A stretch of 64,000 nucleotides of DNA from JBCCCJ01 sp039029315 (lineage in GTDB: Bacteria > Bacteroidota > Bacteroidia > J057). The position numbers were made by a program, and so were the translations under genes. The stretch's first letter is position 1, and every line of letters starts with the position of its first letter. The notes beneath the pieces were generated by a model, which saw only the letters and a program-made list of their open reading frames with translations, was not told where the DNA came from and made no database searches. Of this stretch, positions 28,101-36,170 are shown one piece after another. Location: assembly GCA_039029315.1 (NCBI GenBank), contig JBCCGK010000003.1:137361-201360 (forward strand), read 5' to 3'.

Positions 28101-28418
28101 TTTGTTAATCCCGAGTCGTTTCTCCACCTGAAGTTCTACAGGGAGGCCATGAGTATCCCAGCCACCCTTTCTGTGGACCTGATATCCCTTAAGTGTTTTG
28201 TATCGGCAAAACAAATCCTTAATGGTACGGGCAATCACATGGTGAATACCGGGTTTGCCATTGGCAGATGGTGGGCCTTCATAGAACGTGAAGGTCGGCT
28301 TTCCCTCTCGAAGGGAAACGCTTTTTTCAAAAGTCTTTTCCTGTTTCCATAGATCCAACATCTGTTGATCTACCTCAGGCAAAGACAATCGCTTGTACTC
28401 AGGATAGGTTTGTGACAT
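25119..28418 (-). CDS. ileS: Isoleucine--tRNA ligase
   Basis: The 1099-aa class I synthetase charges tRNA(Ile). The nucleotide-binding HIGH-type motif appears as PSANGKPGIHH (about residues 50-60). The CP1 editing domain includes TTPWTLPANTAL, and KMSKR lies in GVKMSKRLGNV. The anticodon-binding and C-terminal domains follow (RRRFW, LSIRRKEKLKVRQPL). The length and the IRRKEKLKVRQPL segment fit the longer ileS2-like type. It heads the ileS-dksA-lspA group. A long antisense frame inside it is a shadow. Confidence 0.98.
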   Translation of the reverse strand: MSQTYPEYKRLSLPEVDQQMLDLWKQEKTFEKSVSLREGKPTFTFYEGPPSANGKPGIHHVIARTIKDLFCRYKTLKGYQVHRKGGWDTHGLPVELQVEKRLGINKEDIGKTISVKEYNAACRHDVLEFKDLWDDLTVKMGYWVDLNDPYITFENDYIESVWHLLKRLWDKDLLYKGFTIQPYSPAAGTGLSSHELNQPGAYKDIKDTSLTAQFKIKGKENEYFLAWTTTPWTLPANTALAVGKNITYVKVNTYNPYTHLPVCVILAKELMGKFFNEKAADLSLDAYEAGNKLIPFEVVEEISGKDLAGIEYEQLLPYVQPDKPAFRVLIGDFVSTEDGTGIVHIAPTFGSDDFIVAQQNDIPPLLVKDEDGNPMPLVDKRGRFVKEVTDFAGRFVKDYGQEEDRSVDIDIAIKLKEENKAFKVEKYTHSYPHCWRTDRPVLYYPLDSWFIKTTAVKDKLIAHNNTINWKPKSTGSGRFGNWLENLVDWNLSRSRFWGVPLPLWSTEDAQERLCIGSVEELRAEVQKSIDAGFMTAAQSEGFFDELDLHKPGVDEIILVSQTGRPMRREPDLIDVWFDSGAMPFAQWHYPFENQDVFKANFPADFISEGVDQTRGWFFTLHAIAVMLEDSVAYKNVLSTGLVLDKNGVKMSKRLGNVVEPFDTIATYGADATRWYMVGNSNPWANLKFDIEGIQEVQRKFFGTLFNTYSGIFARYANIVGFQYDASSALAVDERPEIDQWIISVLNSLIRDVEGFMDDYEPTRSIKAIDGFVNEQLSNWYVRLCRRRFWEGDLAAFQTLYECLETVSILMSPFAPFYADRLYGDLSQAQGMDSVHHTDFPTWDVSLIDELAEARMEMAQKVTSLILSIRRKEKLKVRQPLGKAMVAILDPKLREELAKVEGLISNEVNIKKIEYITEENDILVKRIKPNFKVLGPKVGKLMKEIAGALAKFSQDDIKALEQHGTSDLMLSNGPFQLTLEDVSLSTQDIPGWSVASDGTYTMALDITLTEELKHEGLAREFVNRIQNLRKSRDFDVTDRINIQLSDHEDWVEAVTAYKAYICKEVLADQLALVQEGEIGNGEKIEVNGSEGKIQVMKVST

Positions 28419-28441
28419 GCCTATTTCAAAAAAATTGAGTG

Positions 28442-28449
28442 CAAATATA
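28442..28449 (-). promoter_or_regulatory. Candidate -7 element upstream of ileS
   Basis: TATATTTG on the minus strand, about 24 bases before the ileS ATG, fits the TAnnTTTG box of Bacteroidota promoters. No clear TTTG at the expected -33 spacing is visible. Confidence 0.35.
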
Positions 28450-28502
28450 CAAAATTTGCTCTTCTTCGTATATTGGTTTGTAAATCAACAAAACAAATAC
28501 AA

Positions 28503-28979
28503 ATGATTATTCGAACTTCCCTGATCTTGGTTTTGCTGGCATTGCTTAGTAGTTGTCAAATCAGCAATCAACTGCGTGTTCACAAGACTGAATTACAGCG
28601 TCTTGCGTATAATGAGCCAGAAAATCGAGCTAAATTTGATGGTCTGGCGAAAGTATTGGTAACGGCTCTGGAAGAGGCATCAGCCAGACCGACTACCACA
28701 CAGACTGTTCGGTATGTCCAAAAATTTTCCAATCAAAACGATCGGTCTCTGAGACAATTGTCCACAGATCTGGATGCCTGGATCAAAGGAATGGGACCAG
28801 GGCAACGACTTGCTTTCGGAACGCGTGCCTTGTCTCAATCCTATTCGCGTAAACTCATTGTCCTCGTTCCAAAAATTCAAAAGAAAGCAAAAGAAGGAGG
28901 ATTTGAACTGGGGGCATTGGAGAAAGTTTTGCTATTATTCAAACTGAAGCAGTTGACCAAAAAAAGTAAAAAAGATTAA
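28503..28979 (+). CDS. Small lipoprotein of unknown function
   Basis: The start giving MIIRTSLILVLLALLSSC supplies a lipoprotein signal with the lipidated Cys at about residue 18. The mature part (about 140 aa) is helical and basic, without a family I recognise. It precedes the transglutaminase-like gene by 9 bases, so the two are probably co-expressed and act in the periplasm. Confidence 0.65.
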   Translation: MIIRTSLILVLLALLSSCQISNQLRVHKTELQRLAYNEPENRAKFDGLAKVLVTALEEASARPTTTQTVRYVQKFSNQNDRSLRQLSTDLDAWIKGMGPGQRLAFGTRALSQSYSRKLIVLVPKIQKKAKEGGFELGALEKVLLLFKLKQLTKKSKKD

Positions 28980-28988
28980 CGCAATGAT

Positions 28989-29891
28989 ATGATAGCTGTT
29001 CATGTTCATTGGCTCTTGTGTTGGATGGTGCTAAGCATGGGGATGGAGAAAGCTCCCGTAGAGGCATCTTTTTATCAGATTGATTTTCAGACCACTTTTC
29101 ATGTGATGGGACCAACACAATTGATCAGATACACCTTGTTGCTTCCCCAGGACATCAATGAGGTACAGGAGGTTACAAAACTCGCCTTTTCTCCACAGCC
29201 AAAAAGGATTTATGAAAAACACGGGAATAAATATGCAGAATTTCGGATTCAGCGCCCCAAAATAGATTTCAAAGTACATCTCCATGTACAGGTGAAAACC
29301 AAGGCGACATCTCTTCGGAAAACGCTGAGCCCCAAACGATCCAAATCCTATGTGCCAGAGGTAGGGTCTTTCCTTGAGGCATCTGTGTACCAGGAATCAT
29401 CACATCCTGATATCAAACGGCTTGCGAGTCAATTGAAACAGAAAAATCCGGAAAAAACCATACGTGCCATTTATCGATTTGTTCAGGATACGCTGGAATA
29501 CAAGCCCAAATTAGATAAGGATCTGGGCGCAATATCGGCCCTTCAGCAAGGAATCGGAGATTGTACAGAATTTTCTGATTTGTTCGTAGCTCTGTGTAGG
29601 GCTTCTGGAATTCCAGCTCGAACAGTCAGTGGTTGGTTGCTTCAGGAGAACATCAAGAACCCGAATCACCATTGGGTAGAAGTTTGGATCAATCAGGAAT
29701 GGCGGAAGATCGATCCCAGCATTTCAGAAGAGGATTATCTGATGGACCCATATCCCGGTATTGCTTATCTGTTGTTGTCTCCTCTAAGAATTGACAGGGT
29801 ATGCAAGACGAGCAATGATCGGTGGGTCGCTACTTCTACCGGGAACGGAAAGGTCGCGGCCAGCTATCAGTACAAAGTGAAGAAGTTATAA
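28989..29891 (+). CDS. Transglutaminase-like cysteine protease domain protein
   Basis: The 300-aa product carries a transglutaminase-like core at about residues 150-255. The catalytic Cys is in GDCTEFSDLFVALCRASGIPAR, the His in PNHHWVEVW and the Asp in WRKIDPS. The N-terminal 20 residues are hydrophobic and could act as a signal. Before the core lies a beta-rich region (about 25-130). Such secreted proteins cleave or cross-link peptide bonds; the target is unknown. It pairs with the small lipoprotein gene just upstream. Confidence 0.85.
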   Translation: MIAVHVHWLLCWMVLSMGMEKAPVEASFYQIDFQTTFHVMGPTQLIRYTLLLPQDINEVQEVTKLAFSPQPKRIYEKHGNKYAEFRIQRPKIDFKVHLHVQVKTKATSLRKTLSPKRSKSYVPEVGSFLEASVYQESSHPDIKRLASQLKQKNPEKTIRAIYRFVQDTLEYKPKLDKDLGAISALQQGIGDCTEFSDLFVALCRASGIPARTVSGWLLQENIKNPNHHWVEVWINQEWRKIDPSISEEDYLMDPYPGIAYLLLSPLRIDRVCKTSNDRWVATSTGNGKVAASYQYKVKKL

Positions 29892-30005
29892 GAACTGACC
29901 TGGGCAGCTACGTCAAAATTGGTGTAGAAGGGGGGAAAGGCAACGAAAGAATCTGCTGTTCCAAGATGTTGGTAAGGAACTTTCTGGCTCTGCCATCACG
30001 TCACT

Positions 30006-32507
30006 TTATTTCAACACTTTGCTCTTTCGTCTCTTTTTTCTCTTGACTCGTTCTGGAATACGCTTTTTGTTTCGGGAGGATGGAGGCTTGGATCTTTCCT
30101 GTCTGGGGGGGACACGGTCAGGAATGGTTTTGGAGGGACGGCGTCTGGGAGGAAAAATGACTCTTTTTCCCTCTGCCTGTCTTGCCTCTCGCTTGTCTTC
30201 CCAGTTCTGGCGAATGCGGTCCCACACATCCTCCAACTGGATCTTGTCAGCTTCCTGATAGTCGTATAAGGTATACATCGGACAATCGAGGGATTGCATA
30301 GCCGAGACCCCCGGTTCCTGAAAGGAGCCGCCATAGTAGCCACGATATGAGCGTTTTTTGGATAGCTCCTTGAGAAAGCTTGCATAAATAGGGAGAGCGG
30401 TATTGGCTCCTTGACCGAGTCTCAGGGACCTGAAGCGAACCTGTCTGTCTTCTCCCCCAACCCATGCACCCGCCACCAATCCGGGAGTGATTCCCATGAA
30501 CCAACCATCAGTCTGATTTTGTGTCGTACCTGTTTTGCCGCCTACCTGAATCGATCTGGGAATTCCATAGACCCGTCGCAGACGGGAGGCAGTCCCACTG
30601 TCGACGACTGATCGCAGCATATAGGCCATCATATCGGCATGGATGGGTTCCATTACCCGCTGGACAGCATGCTTGGTTGGGAATTCTACAATGGTATTGC
30701 CGTCGTGATCCTCGATTCGGGCGATGTAGATAGGGATCGCTCTTTCGCCACGGTTGGCAAAGGCACTATATGCCCCTACCATTTCCTTGATTGACAGATC
30801 TGCAGTACCCAAAACAAGAGAGGGTTCCCGAGGCAAGCGTTGTTCGAATCCAAAGCCTTGCGCAAAGCTGACGGCCTGATCTACGCCTACACGCATCATC
30901 ACTTCGGCAGAAACGGTATTGACTGAATGTGTCAAGCCCCCTGTTAAGGAGTAAAATCCCTCATACTTTCCACCAGAATTTCCGGGGGACCAATTCTTGT
31001 ACTCCGAATAGACTTGCTGTTGATTGGCAATATAATCACAAGGGGAAAGACTGTCATGCGCCAAGGCCGCAGCATACACAATGGGCTTGAAGGTCGATCC
31101 TACTTGTCTTTGGGAGGTAACATGATCGTACTTGAATTGTCGAAAATTGATGCCTCCAACCCATGCGCGCACATATCCTGTTTTGGGTTCCATCGCCATG
31201 AATCCAGCATGGAGGAAAGAGTTGTAATAGACAAGAGAATCAAACGGACTCATGTCATCGCGCTCTTGTTCTCCTTCCCATGTCCAGATGGTCATCGGAA
31301 CGTTGGTTTCAAAGATCTTTCGGATATCTGCTGCTGATTTGCCTCTGGCTTTCAGGGATTTGTAACGATCAGATTGTTTCATGGCTCGCTGGATGCCTGG
31401 ATCAGACAGGTCCCAGAGATTCCGTCCTTTCCAATGCTCATCGAATGTAGCCTGCAGCTTTTTTAGATGGTTCTGGACCGCCTTCACTGCGATTCGTTGC
31501 ATCCCTGCGTCCAGAGTGGTGTGAATCCTGAGGCCATCTGTATACAGATTGTAGATCTTTCCATCTGGTCCCGGATTGGCTTCGAACCATGCTTGTAATT
31601 CTTCGGCTACCTGTTGCCTGAAATAGGGTGCTGGGGCATCAAGAATGCTGATCTTCTGATAGTCCGTGAGGAGGTCCAGGGTTTTGAGAGAATCAGCCAC
31701 AGCGGCTTCCAGATATTCATATTTGACCATTTGGTCCAGGACAACATTGCGCCGGGAGGTGGCAAGGGACGGATTCCGGATAGGATTGTATCGGGTGTTG
31801 GCCTTGAGCATGCCTACAAGAACGGCTGACTGCTCCAGCGGGATTTTTCTGGGGGATTGGTTGAAGAATCGATTGGTGGCGACGCCTATGCCAAAGATGT
31901 TTTCCCCAAAAGAGACGGTGTTCAGATAGAGTTCCAGGATTTCATCTTTGGTGTATACTTCTTCCAGCCTACCAGCTACAATCATTTCCTTGACTTTGTT
32001 GACCGGCATGGTGAATAGGCCATGATGTTGGCGTGGAAAGAGGTTCTTGGCGAGCTGTTGGGTGATGGTCGATCCGCCACCTGAACTTTTATTCTGCAAC
32101 AGAATAGATTTTACCAGGACTCGTCTCAGGCTCTTCCAATCGACTCCTTCATGTTCGTAAAAACGAACATCTTCGGTCGCAATCAGGGCATCAATCAGTC
32201 CTTGCGAAATATCTTCCAGCCTGACATTGGATCGATTTTGAAGATAGTATTTGCCCATGAGGGACTGATCCGCGAAGTAAATCTCTGAGGCTTGGGCATT
32301 GACGATATTTCCCAATTCTTCTTTTTGGGGAAGAGGACCAAATTTTCCATGGAGAACAGCCGCATAAAACCCGCCGACTCCTGTGATGCCCAGAACGATC
32401 AACCCAACAAAAATCCAGAGGGTCCACGTCATCCATGGTTTCCAGAATCGTTTGGGAGCAGAAGGAGGTGAAAGGGGAGTTTCAGGTGATTGTGGGTATA
32501 CATCCAT
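30006..32507 (-). CDS. Class A penicillin-binding protein (PBP1A type)
   Basis: The start MDVYPQSPETP is chosen over an upstream frame start that has no family support (833 aa). One membrane anchor lies at about residues 25-50. The glycosyltransferase GT51 domain (about 75-250) has EDVRFYEHEGVDW and GGGSTITQQLAKNLF. The transpeptidase domain has the SxxK serine in GSTFKP near residue 469, SVN and KTGTT near residue 657. The C-terminus is a long Arg/Lys/Pro-rich tail. It builds and cross-links peptidoglycan at the inner membrane. The downstream neighbour on the other strand is the transglutaminase gene. Confidence 0.96.
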   Translation of the reverse strand: MDVYPQSPETPLSPPSAPKRFWKPWMTWTLWIFVGLIVLGITGVGGFYAAVLHGKFGPLPQKEELGNIVNAQASEIYFADQSLMGKYYLQNRSNVRLEDISQGLIDALIATEDVRFYEHEGVDWKSLRRVLVKSILLQNKSSGGGSTITQQLAKNLFPRQHHGLFTMPVNKVKEMIVAGRLEEVYTKDEILELYLNTVSFGENIFGIGVATNRFFNQSPRKIPLEQSAVLVGMLKANTRYNPIRNPSLATSRRNVVLDQMVKYEYLEAAVADSLKTLDLLTDYQKISILDAPAPYFRQQVAEELQAWFEANPGPDGKIYNLYTDGLRIHTTLDAGMQRIAVKAVQNHLKKLQATFDEHWKGRNLWDLSDPGIQRAMKQSDRYKSLKARGKSAADIRKIFETNVPMTIWTWEGEQERDDMSPFDSLVYYNSFLHAGFMAMEPKTGYVRAWVGGINFRQFKYDHVTSQRQVGSTFKPIVYAAALAHDSLSPCDYIANQQQVYSEYKNWSPGNSGGKYEGFYSLTGGLTHSVNTVSAEVMMRVGVDQAVSFAQGFGFEQRLPREPSLVLGTADLSIKEMVGAYSAFANRGERAIPIYIARIEDHDGNTIVEFPTKHAVQRVMEPIHADMMAYMLRSVVDSGTASRLRRVYGIPRSIQVGGKTGTTQNQTDGWFMGITPGLVAGAWVGGEDRQVRFRSLRLGQGANTALPIYASFLKELSKKRSYRGYYGGSFQEPGVSAMQSLDCPMYTLYDYQEADKIQLEDVWDRIRQNWEDKREARQAEGKRVIFPPRRRPSKTIPDRVPPRQERSKPPSSRNKKRIPERVKRKKRRKSKVLK

Positions 32508-33028
32508 AGACAAGGGACGATTGTCGCATCCAATATCAAAGATACGCAAGAATTCTCGAAGAGATACAATTCCGACTTGTGCATCTGCCCTGGAGGAAGC
32601 TGTTCGCTTGCTGAATCAGGGTGCATTTACCTTTAGCATCTGGACAATATAGCGCCTCCATTTATCTGTGGGATTTTCTTCCCACCAACTGGCATATTTG
32701 GCAATGAAAAGCCCCCTCTTTCTCTGGAACACAAGTTTTTTGTGCTAATTGTTGGGCGGAGGAATATAATAGGATAAGAAGTAATCGACACGTTTTGTTC
32801 CCACATCAATGATAAATATATATCGATCTGTAAGCGTTACGGAGGCCGAATAAGCTAAGTATATCGCACATAGATTGGTCTTGTTGTGTTCATAAAAAAA
32901 AGCATGGGACTCGTCAAAATTGCTTCCTCTCAGAAAGGAAGAATCTGCCTCCATGAGTGCTTCATGTGGTAGAAATAGTTTGCCTCTTCCAGTCTCCAAA
33001 AGAGGACAATCTGCGATTGCAGGATTTA
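32508..33028. other. Intergenic stretch without a convincing gene
   Basis: No gene is supported here. A minus-strand frame (about 32745-33027) could encode a C-terminal fragment containing FLPHEALMEADSSF and ending in YYIPPPNN. It has no good start and runs straight into a dispersed repeat on its 5' side, so it may be the 3' end of a gene truncated by the repeat. I recognise no family. Confidence 0.4.
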
Positions 33029-33112
33029 TGGATTGATGTCTCCCGTCGGTGGGAGAGCGGGAGGGTGGAAGATGATTGTCAAATATAAATTTGTCCCTTA
33101 ACCTAAGTAGGG
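33029..33112. repeat. Dispersed repeat with CTCCCG/CGGGAG hairpin, copy 1
   Basis: This segment aligns without gaps, at about 80% identity, to 43949-44032 (constant offset 10920). It contains a TCTCCCG...GGGAGA hairpin, the block GAGGGTGGAAGATGATT and a tail ending in TTTGTCC. It has no coding capacity. A further copy of the tail alone lies at about 33336-33356. Confidence 0.6.
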
Positions 33113-33149
33113 AGACAATTTTGAATGAAGAATATTGAATGGGCTGTCT

Positions 33150-33299
33150 AGGGCCTACGCATTATAAATTCTTATCATCGATTTTAGACAGTAGGGCAAT
33201 GTTTTTTAATTCACAACTGAAGAATATCAAAGCATTAAATTAAAAAACCTTCAGATTTGGCTCAAAAACAGCTATGAAAAATTATAATGCGTAACCCCT
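33150..33299. mobile_element. 150-bp MITE-like element with 11-bp target duplication
   Basis: The ends AGGGCCTACGCATTATAA and TTATAATGCGTAACCCCT are 18-bp terminal inverted repeats (16 of 18 match). The element is flanked on both sides by AATGGGCTGTC (33138-33148 and 33300-33310), an 11-bp direct repeat that reads as a target-site duplication. The inside is AT-rich and codes for nothing. Duplications of this length are typical of IS4-type transposases by general knowledge; no transposase gene is in the window. Confidence 0.65.
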
Positions 33300-33360
33300 A
33301 ATGGGCTGTCAAACAGCGAGTTATTAGATTTTTTATATGTAAATTTGTCCGCCCACTTAC

Positions 33361-33657
33361 TTATTTGATATTTATTTTTATAAGACTATCCTTTTTGAGG
33401 AGATAAAACTGAGAATCATATTCAACACTATTTTTTTTAATCGAAATACTTGGTTTACACAGAATTTTTTGATCTCCCATATCAATACTATATGGTTGTA
33501 ATTGTGCCACTGCATTTGCTAATGCTACGGTATAATCATTTTCTACTTGTTCTTTCAACAAAGTGGGACTGTTATGAGGATGATTATTCTCTCCCTGACA
33601 ACTCATTAAAAATGATCCTAGAATAAAAACTGGAATGATAAATTTGAGGTTTTTCAT
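33361..33657 (-). CDS. Small lipoprotein, possible immunity protein
   Basis: The 98-aa product has a lipoprotein signal (FILGSFLMSC, Cys at about residue 20) and a short mature part with no family I recognise. It lies on the same strand as, and about 190 bases downstream of, a truncated RHS core fragment. In intact loci that is the position of an orphan immunity gene, so the role is inferred only from place. Local base composition is AT-rich compared with the flanking chromosome. Confidence 0.5.
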   Translation of the reverse strand: MKNLKFIIPVFILGSFLMSCQGENNHPHNSPTLLKEQVENDYTVALANAVAQLQPYSIDMGDQKILCKPSISIKKNSVEYDSQFYLLKKDSLIKINIK

Positions 33658-33849
33658 GGAAATATGTTTTGATTGAATCTTGGTATGGGTAAGTACCCAA
33701 AATTTATACTATTAAACAAAAACAAGCGTATCGGTCAAAGTCATATCTGAGTATCTATTCAATAAACCCAAGATATGCTCGAATCATTCCTCGTTGTAAT
33801 TAGGGAATATTTTCCAAGCTGCGGTCTCAATTGAAAGAAACCGCCCCAA

Positions 33850-33975
33850 TCAGGAGCCATACATCCTAAACTTGTAGTTAATCGAGTTTCCTGATCTTTT
33901 TACCTCGTCATCCTTTTCTTTTCCATTGAACCCGAAACGGTGGGCCCCTACTCCTTCATTTTTCCGCAAATTCCC
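33850..33975 (-). pseudogene. RHS repeat-associated core remnant 1
   Basis: The minus strand reads KNEGVGAHRFGFNGKEKDDE and then a segment with NSINYKFRMYGS and a stop at 33850-33852; the frame is closed by a TGA upstream near 33976. FGFNGKEKDDE...NYxFRMYD is the hallmark of the RHS core boundary just before the variable toxin tip. Here the DPR/STDPL part after MY is lost. Much the same DNA recurs at 37569-37661, where the frame continues. This is a relic of a displaced RHS tip. Confidence 0.7.
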
Positions 33976-34067
33976 TCACCTTGAGCCTCTTTTAAAGAGG
34001 CCCAATTCTGATCAGGTTTTTCATTCTCCTGATTGCTTTTAACATTCTATCAGTGTATTTTTATCTT

Positions 34068-34283
34068 ATGATCACACCATTTCCGTTGAAAGGTCAAGTG
34101 CTCAAAACCTATCTCCTCAAGATCATCGAGAAGATAGATGACAAGACCACAGTTGAAGATATTTTTAAGCAGATTGCCTTGCTTGAGGACATTTATACAT
34201 CTGAGCAACAGATTGCTCAGGGAGAAGGCATTCCCCAAGAAGTACTCGAAAAACGTTCTCAACTGTGGATCAAATTCGAGTAG
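34068..34283 (+). CDS. Antitoxin-like protein of a ParE/RelE-type module
   Basis: The small protein (71 aa from the ATG; a GTG at 34053 would add 5 residues) overlaps the downstream toxin gene by 19 bases. It is mostly helical, with TTVEDIFKQIALLEDIYTSEQQI and a Lys/Arg-rich end. I do not see a standard ribbon-helix-helix, so the antitoxin role comes from size, order and overlap. Confidence 0.6.
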   Translation: MITPFPLKGQVLKTYLLKIIEKIDDKTTVEDIFKQIALLEDIYTSEQQIAQGEGIPQEVLEKRSQLWIKFE

Positions 34284-34579
34284 TATGGACGCCACTAGCA
34301 GCGGAGCAGTTGGAGGATGCGATTGTCTACATCGCTGACCATCGTGGGCCGACTTATGCCGAAAGAGTCAGAACCAAAGTGCTGGAAGCCGCTCGAAGGC
34401 TATCACGATTACCCGAAAGTGGGCAAAAAGAACTGCTGCTCGAACATGAGGAGGAAATCTATCGGTATCTGGTTGTTTGGAGCTACAAACTCATTTATCG
34501 ATACAACAAGCCCATCAAGAAAGTATATATAGTCCGCTTCTTCCACACTTCCCAAAATCCTGACAGGCTCATCTTTTAA
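34265..34579 (+). CDS. ParE/RelE superfamily toxin
   Basis: The 104-aa product starts at GTG and shows the ParE/RelE toxin fold: VVWTPLAAEQLEDAIVYIADH, then a long helix pair, the basic ARRLSRLPESGQ loop, the central IYRYLVVWSYKLIYRY strands and the final KVYIVRFFHTSQNP. Such toxins inhibit gyrase or cleave mRNA on the ribosome; which applies cannot be told. The upstream gene overlaps by 19 bases, as in typical modules. It lies in a region full of gene remnants, where addiction modules often persist. Confidence 0.8.
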   Translation: MDQIRVVWTPLAAEQLEDAIVYIADHRGPTYAERVRTKVLEAARRLSRLPESGQKELLLEHEEEIYRYLVVWSYKLIYRYNKPIKKVYIVRFFHTSQNPDRLIF

Positions 34580-34621
34580 ACCATCTCCACCTCTCCCCTT
34601 TCCTAACCGTCTGCCCCGTTT

Positions 34622-36021
34622 TCACTTGCCAAAGTGCAGCGGATTCTCCCACTCCGGATGGCGGCCATTCCAGGAGCTAATCCGGCAACGAGTGGAACAA
34701 AATCGTGCCTTGGGAGACTTTTTCATAGCCTTTTGGCCGCAATGCGCCCAGCTGATCAGGTAGCCCCTGCTGTGGGTATGGATATTTACCCCAGCTCCTT
34801 CGCTTCCTTCGATGGGAACGCTCAGCGTTTTTTCGCCCAGACGATGACCGTCTAGCGATTTTTTCAGCCGCTCCATCTCTGTTTTCAATGCCTCGATCTC
34901 ATTCCGATCCCGGCTTGAAGGTGCCAAACCAGCACTTCCAAAACCAATCGGCACAGCCTCCCCCTGCCCAGCTCCGCCAACCCCTCCCAATGCCTCATCC
35001 ATCTTCAACAAGATAAAGGCACTAACCAGCGTTCCCGATAAATCGGGACAAGAAATACACCTCGCTCACGGCCACTCGAAGCCGACCATACGTCTGGTCC
35101 CGCCGCGTATCACGTCTGCCCATCTGTGTCTGATACAGGTTTCGATCATCTGACAAGGCCTGCGCCTTCAGATCTTTTTGAGCAGCGATTTGTCTGTCCA
35201 GATGATTCACCTTTGCTGTGTCCTGCGCCCAGACTTTCTTCGGATGCGGGGTTACAGGATAAGGCTCGAACCATCCCGATTCATCCGGACCTTTCCAATA
35301 GTACTTCTCCAGAACGGATTTCTTCCTGCATTCTCCCGATGAATCGGGATCGATTTCTCCTTGATAGCGGGTGATGATGGCGCCTTCATCTACCTGAGCA
35401 ATATTCCCAGCGGAGGATTCTGCCACATCTTCTGCACCATCGAGATTCATGGCTGAAAGTCCCGCAAAGCGGGATAGTCAATGATGACCACTAATATGCC
35501 AGCAACAGCAAAGATGATCACGCCCTGCCAGGCAAGCCGGCTCTTCCCATACAACCAGCTCTCAACGGCAAAGGCTGATACGTGCGAGCTGACATAGTAC
35601 ATGAACAGCGCGATTCCGGTTGAGCCGAAGGCGAAATCCCGATAGCGAAACGTATCGGGATGAAACTCAAAGCAACTGCATCTGCTCCAGGTAGAAAGCC
35701 TGCTACGGCGCGGTATCTGGTATAGCTCACATAAGCGATGAGGAAGATGCAACAAGCGGAGAAGAAAAGGGCGACAATGAGTAGCCAGACCAGTTTTCTG
35801 GCTTCGGGTGCTTCGCGGAGCTTGCCGCCGAAGCCTGCGGCGATGGAGCGAGTTGAGCGTAGCGAAATCCCGCAAGGCGGGAATCAAACATCGAGTGCCT
35901 CCTTTCTGATTTTTTCTGAACTTGACACGCTTGCGTCCCGATAGCGCAGCGTATCGGGATAGGTTTCTTGGTAGCAGACAATCTCCTTGAGATCGGCCTG
36001 CCAAATGCGTAGGTTTGACAT
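34622..36021 (-). pseudogene. Membrane protein gene broken by palindromic repeats
   Basis: Reading from the ATG at 36019-36021 (MSNLRIWQADLKEIV), the protein can be followed through frame breaks to 34622. Membrane segments are LVWLLIVALFFSACCIFLIA, then ALFMYYVSSHVSAFAV, GVIIFAVAGILVVIIDY and SEVYFLTLVSAFILL. A coiled segment (EIEALKTEMERLKKSL) and a C-terminal metal-finger-like HCGQ...FCSTRCR follow. A stop is introduced at the palindrome near 35868, frames shift at those near 35636 and 35460, and again at 35033. Deleting exactly 16 bases (35033-35048) joins the last two frames without a stop. The family is unknown to me. Confidence 0.7.
35033..35959. repeat. Cluster of seven short TCCCG...CGGGA palindromes
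   Basis: Palindromes lie at 35033-35048 (TCCCGATAAATCGGGA), 35274-35289 (one mismatch), 35334-35349 (TCCCGATGAATCGGGA), 35460-35474 (TCCCGCAAAGCGGGA), 35636-35661 (arms ATCCCGATA/TATCGGGAT), 35868-35882 (TCCCGCAAGGCGGGA) and 35936-35959 (arms TCCCGATA/TATCGGGA). The copies at 35636 and 35868 share a flanking block on the minus strand, CGGGATTTCGC...GCTCAAC. The spacing is irregular, so this is not a CRISPR. All lie inside one broken gene. The hairpins in the dispersed repeats at 33040 and 43960 have similar cores. Confidence 0.75.
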
Positions 36022-36170
36022 AACTTTTATAGTTTTATGCCCTCGGCTGTGGAATGCACTTCCCGTTGGGGGCTTGTGGTACAAAAAAGCCCCCCGAAGG
36101 GAGAGCGGATGAGTTATCTTTCAGCTATCAAGAACGGATGATGTTTGGTAATGATAGGAACCTCAGTTCT

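Noticed and set aside
32745..32999. Independent 84-codon gene with a TTG start
   Set aside because: It has a weak start, no family and an open frame continuing into a repeat; treated as a possible gene fragment and described under the intergenic stretch.
35033..35959. Possible CRISPR array made of the TCCCG palindromes
   Set aside because: The copies differ in length and core, spacing is irregular (about 45-240 bases) and the sequence between them is coding, so this is not an array.
35447..36004. A single 185-codon protein read straight through
   Set aside because: The first half of this frame is Arg/Leu/His-rich noise; the true frame there is another one, and only the second half (from ALFMYYV onward) looks like real protein.
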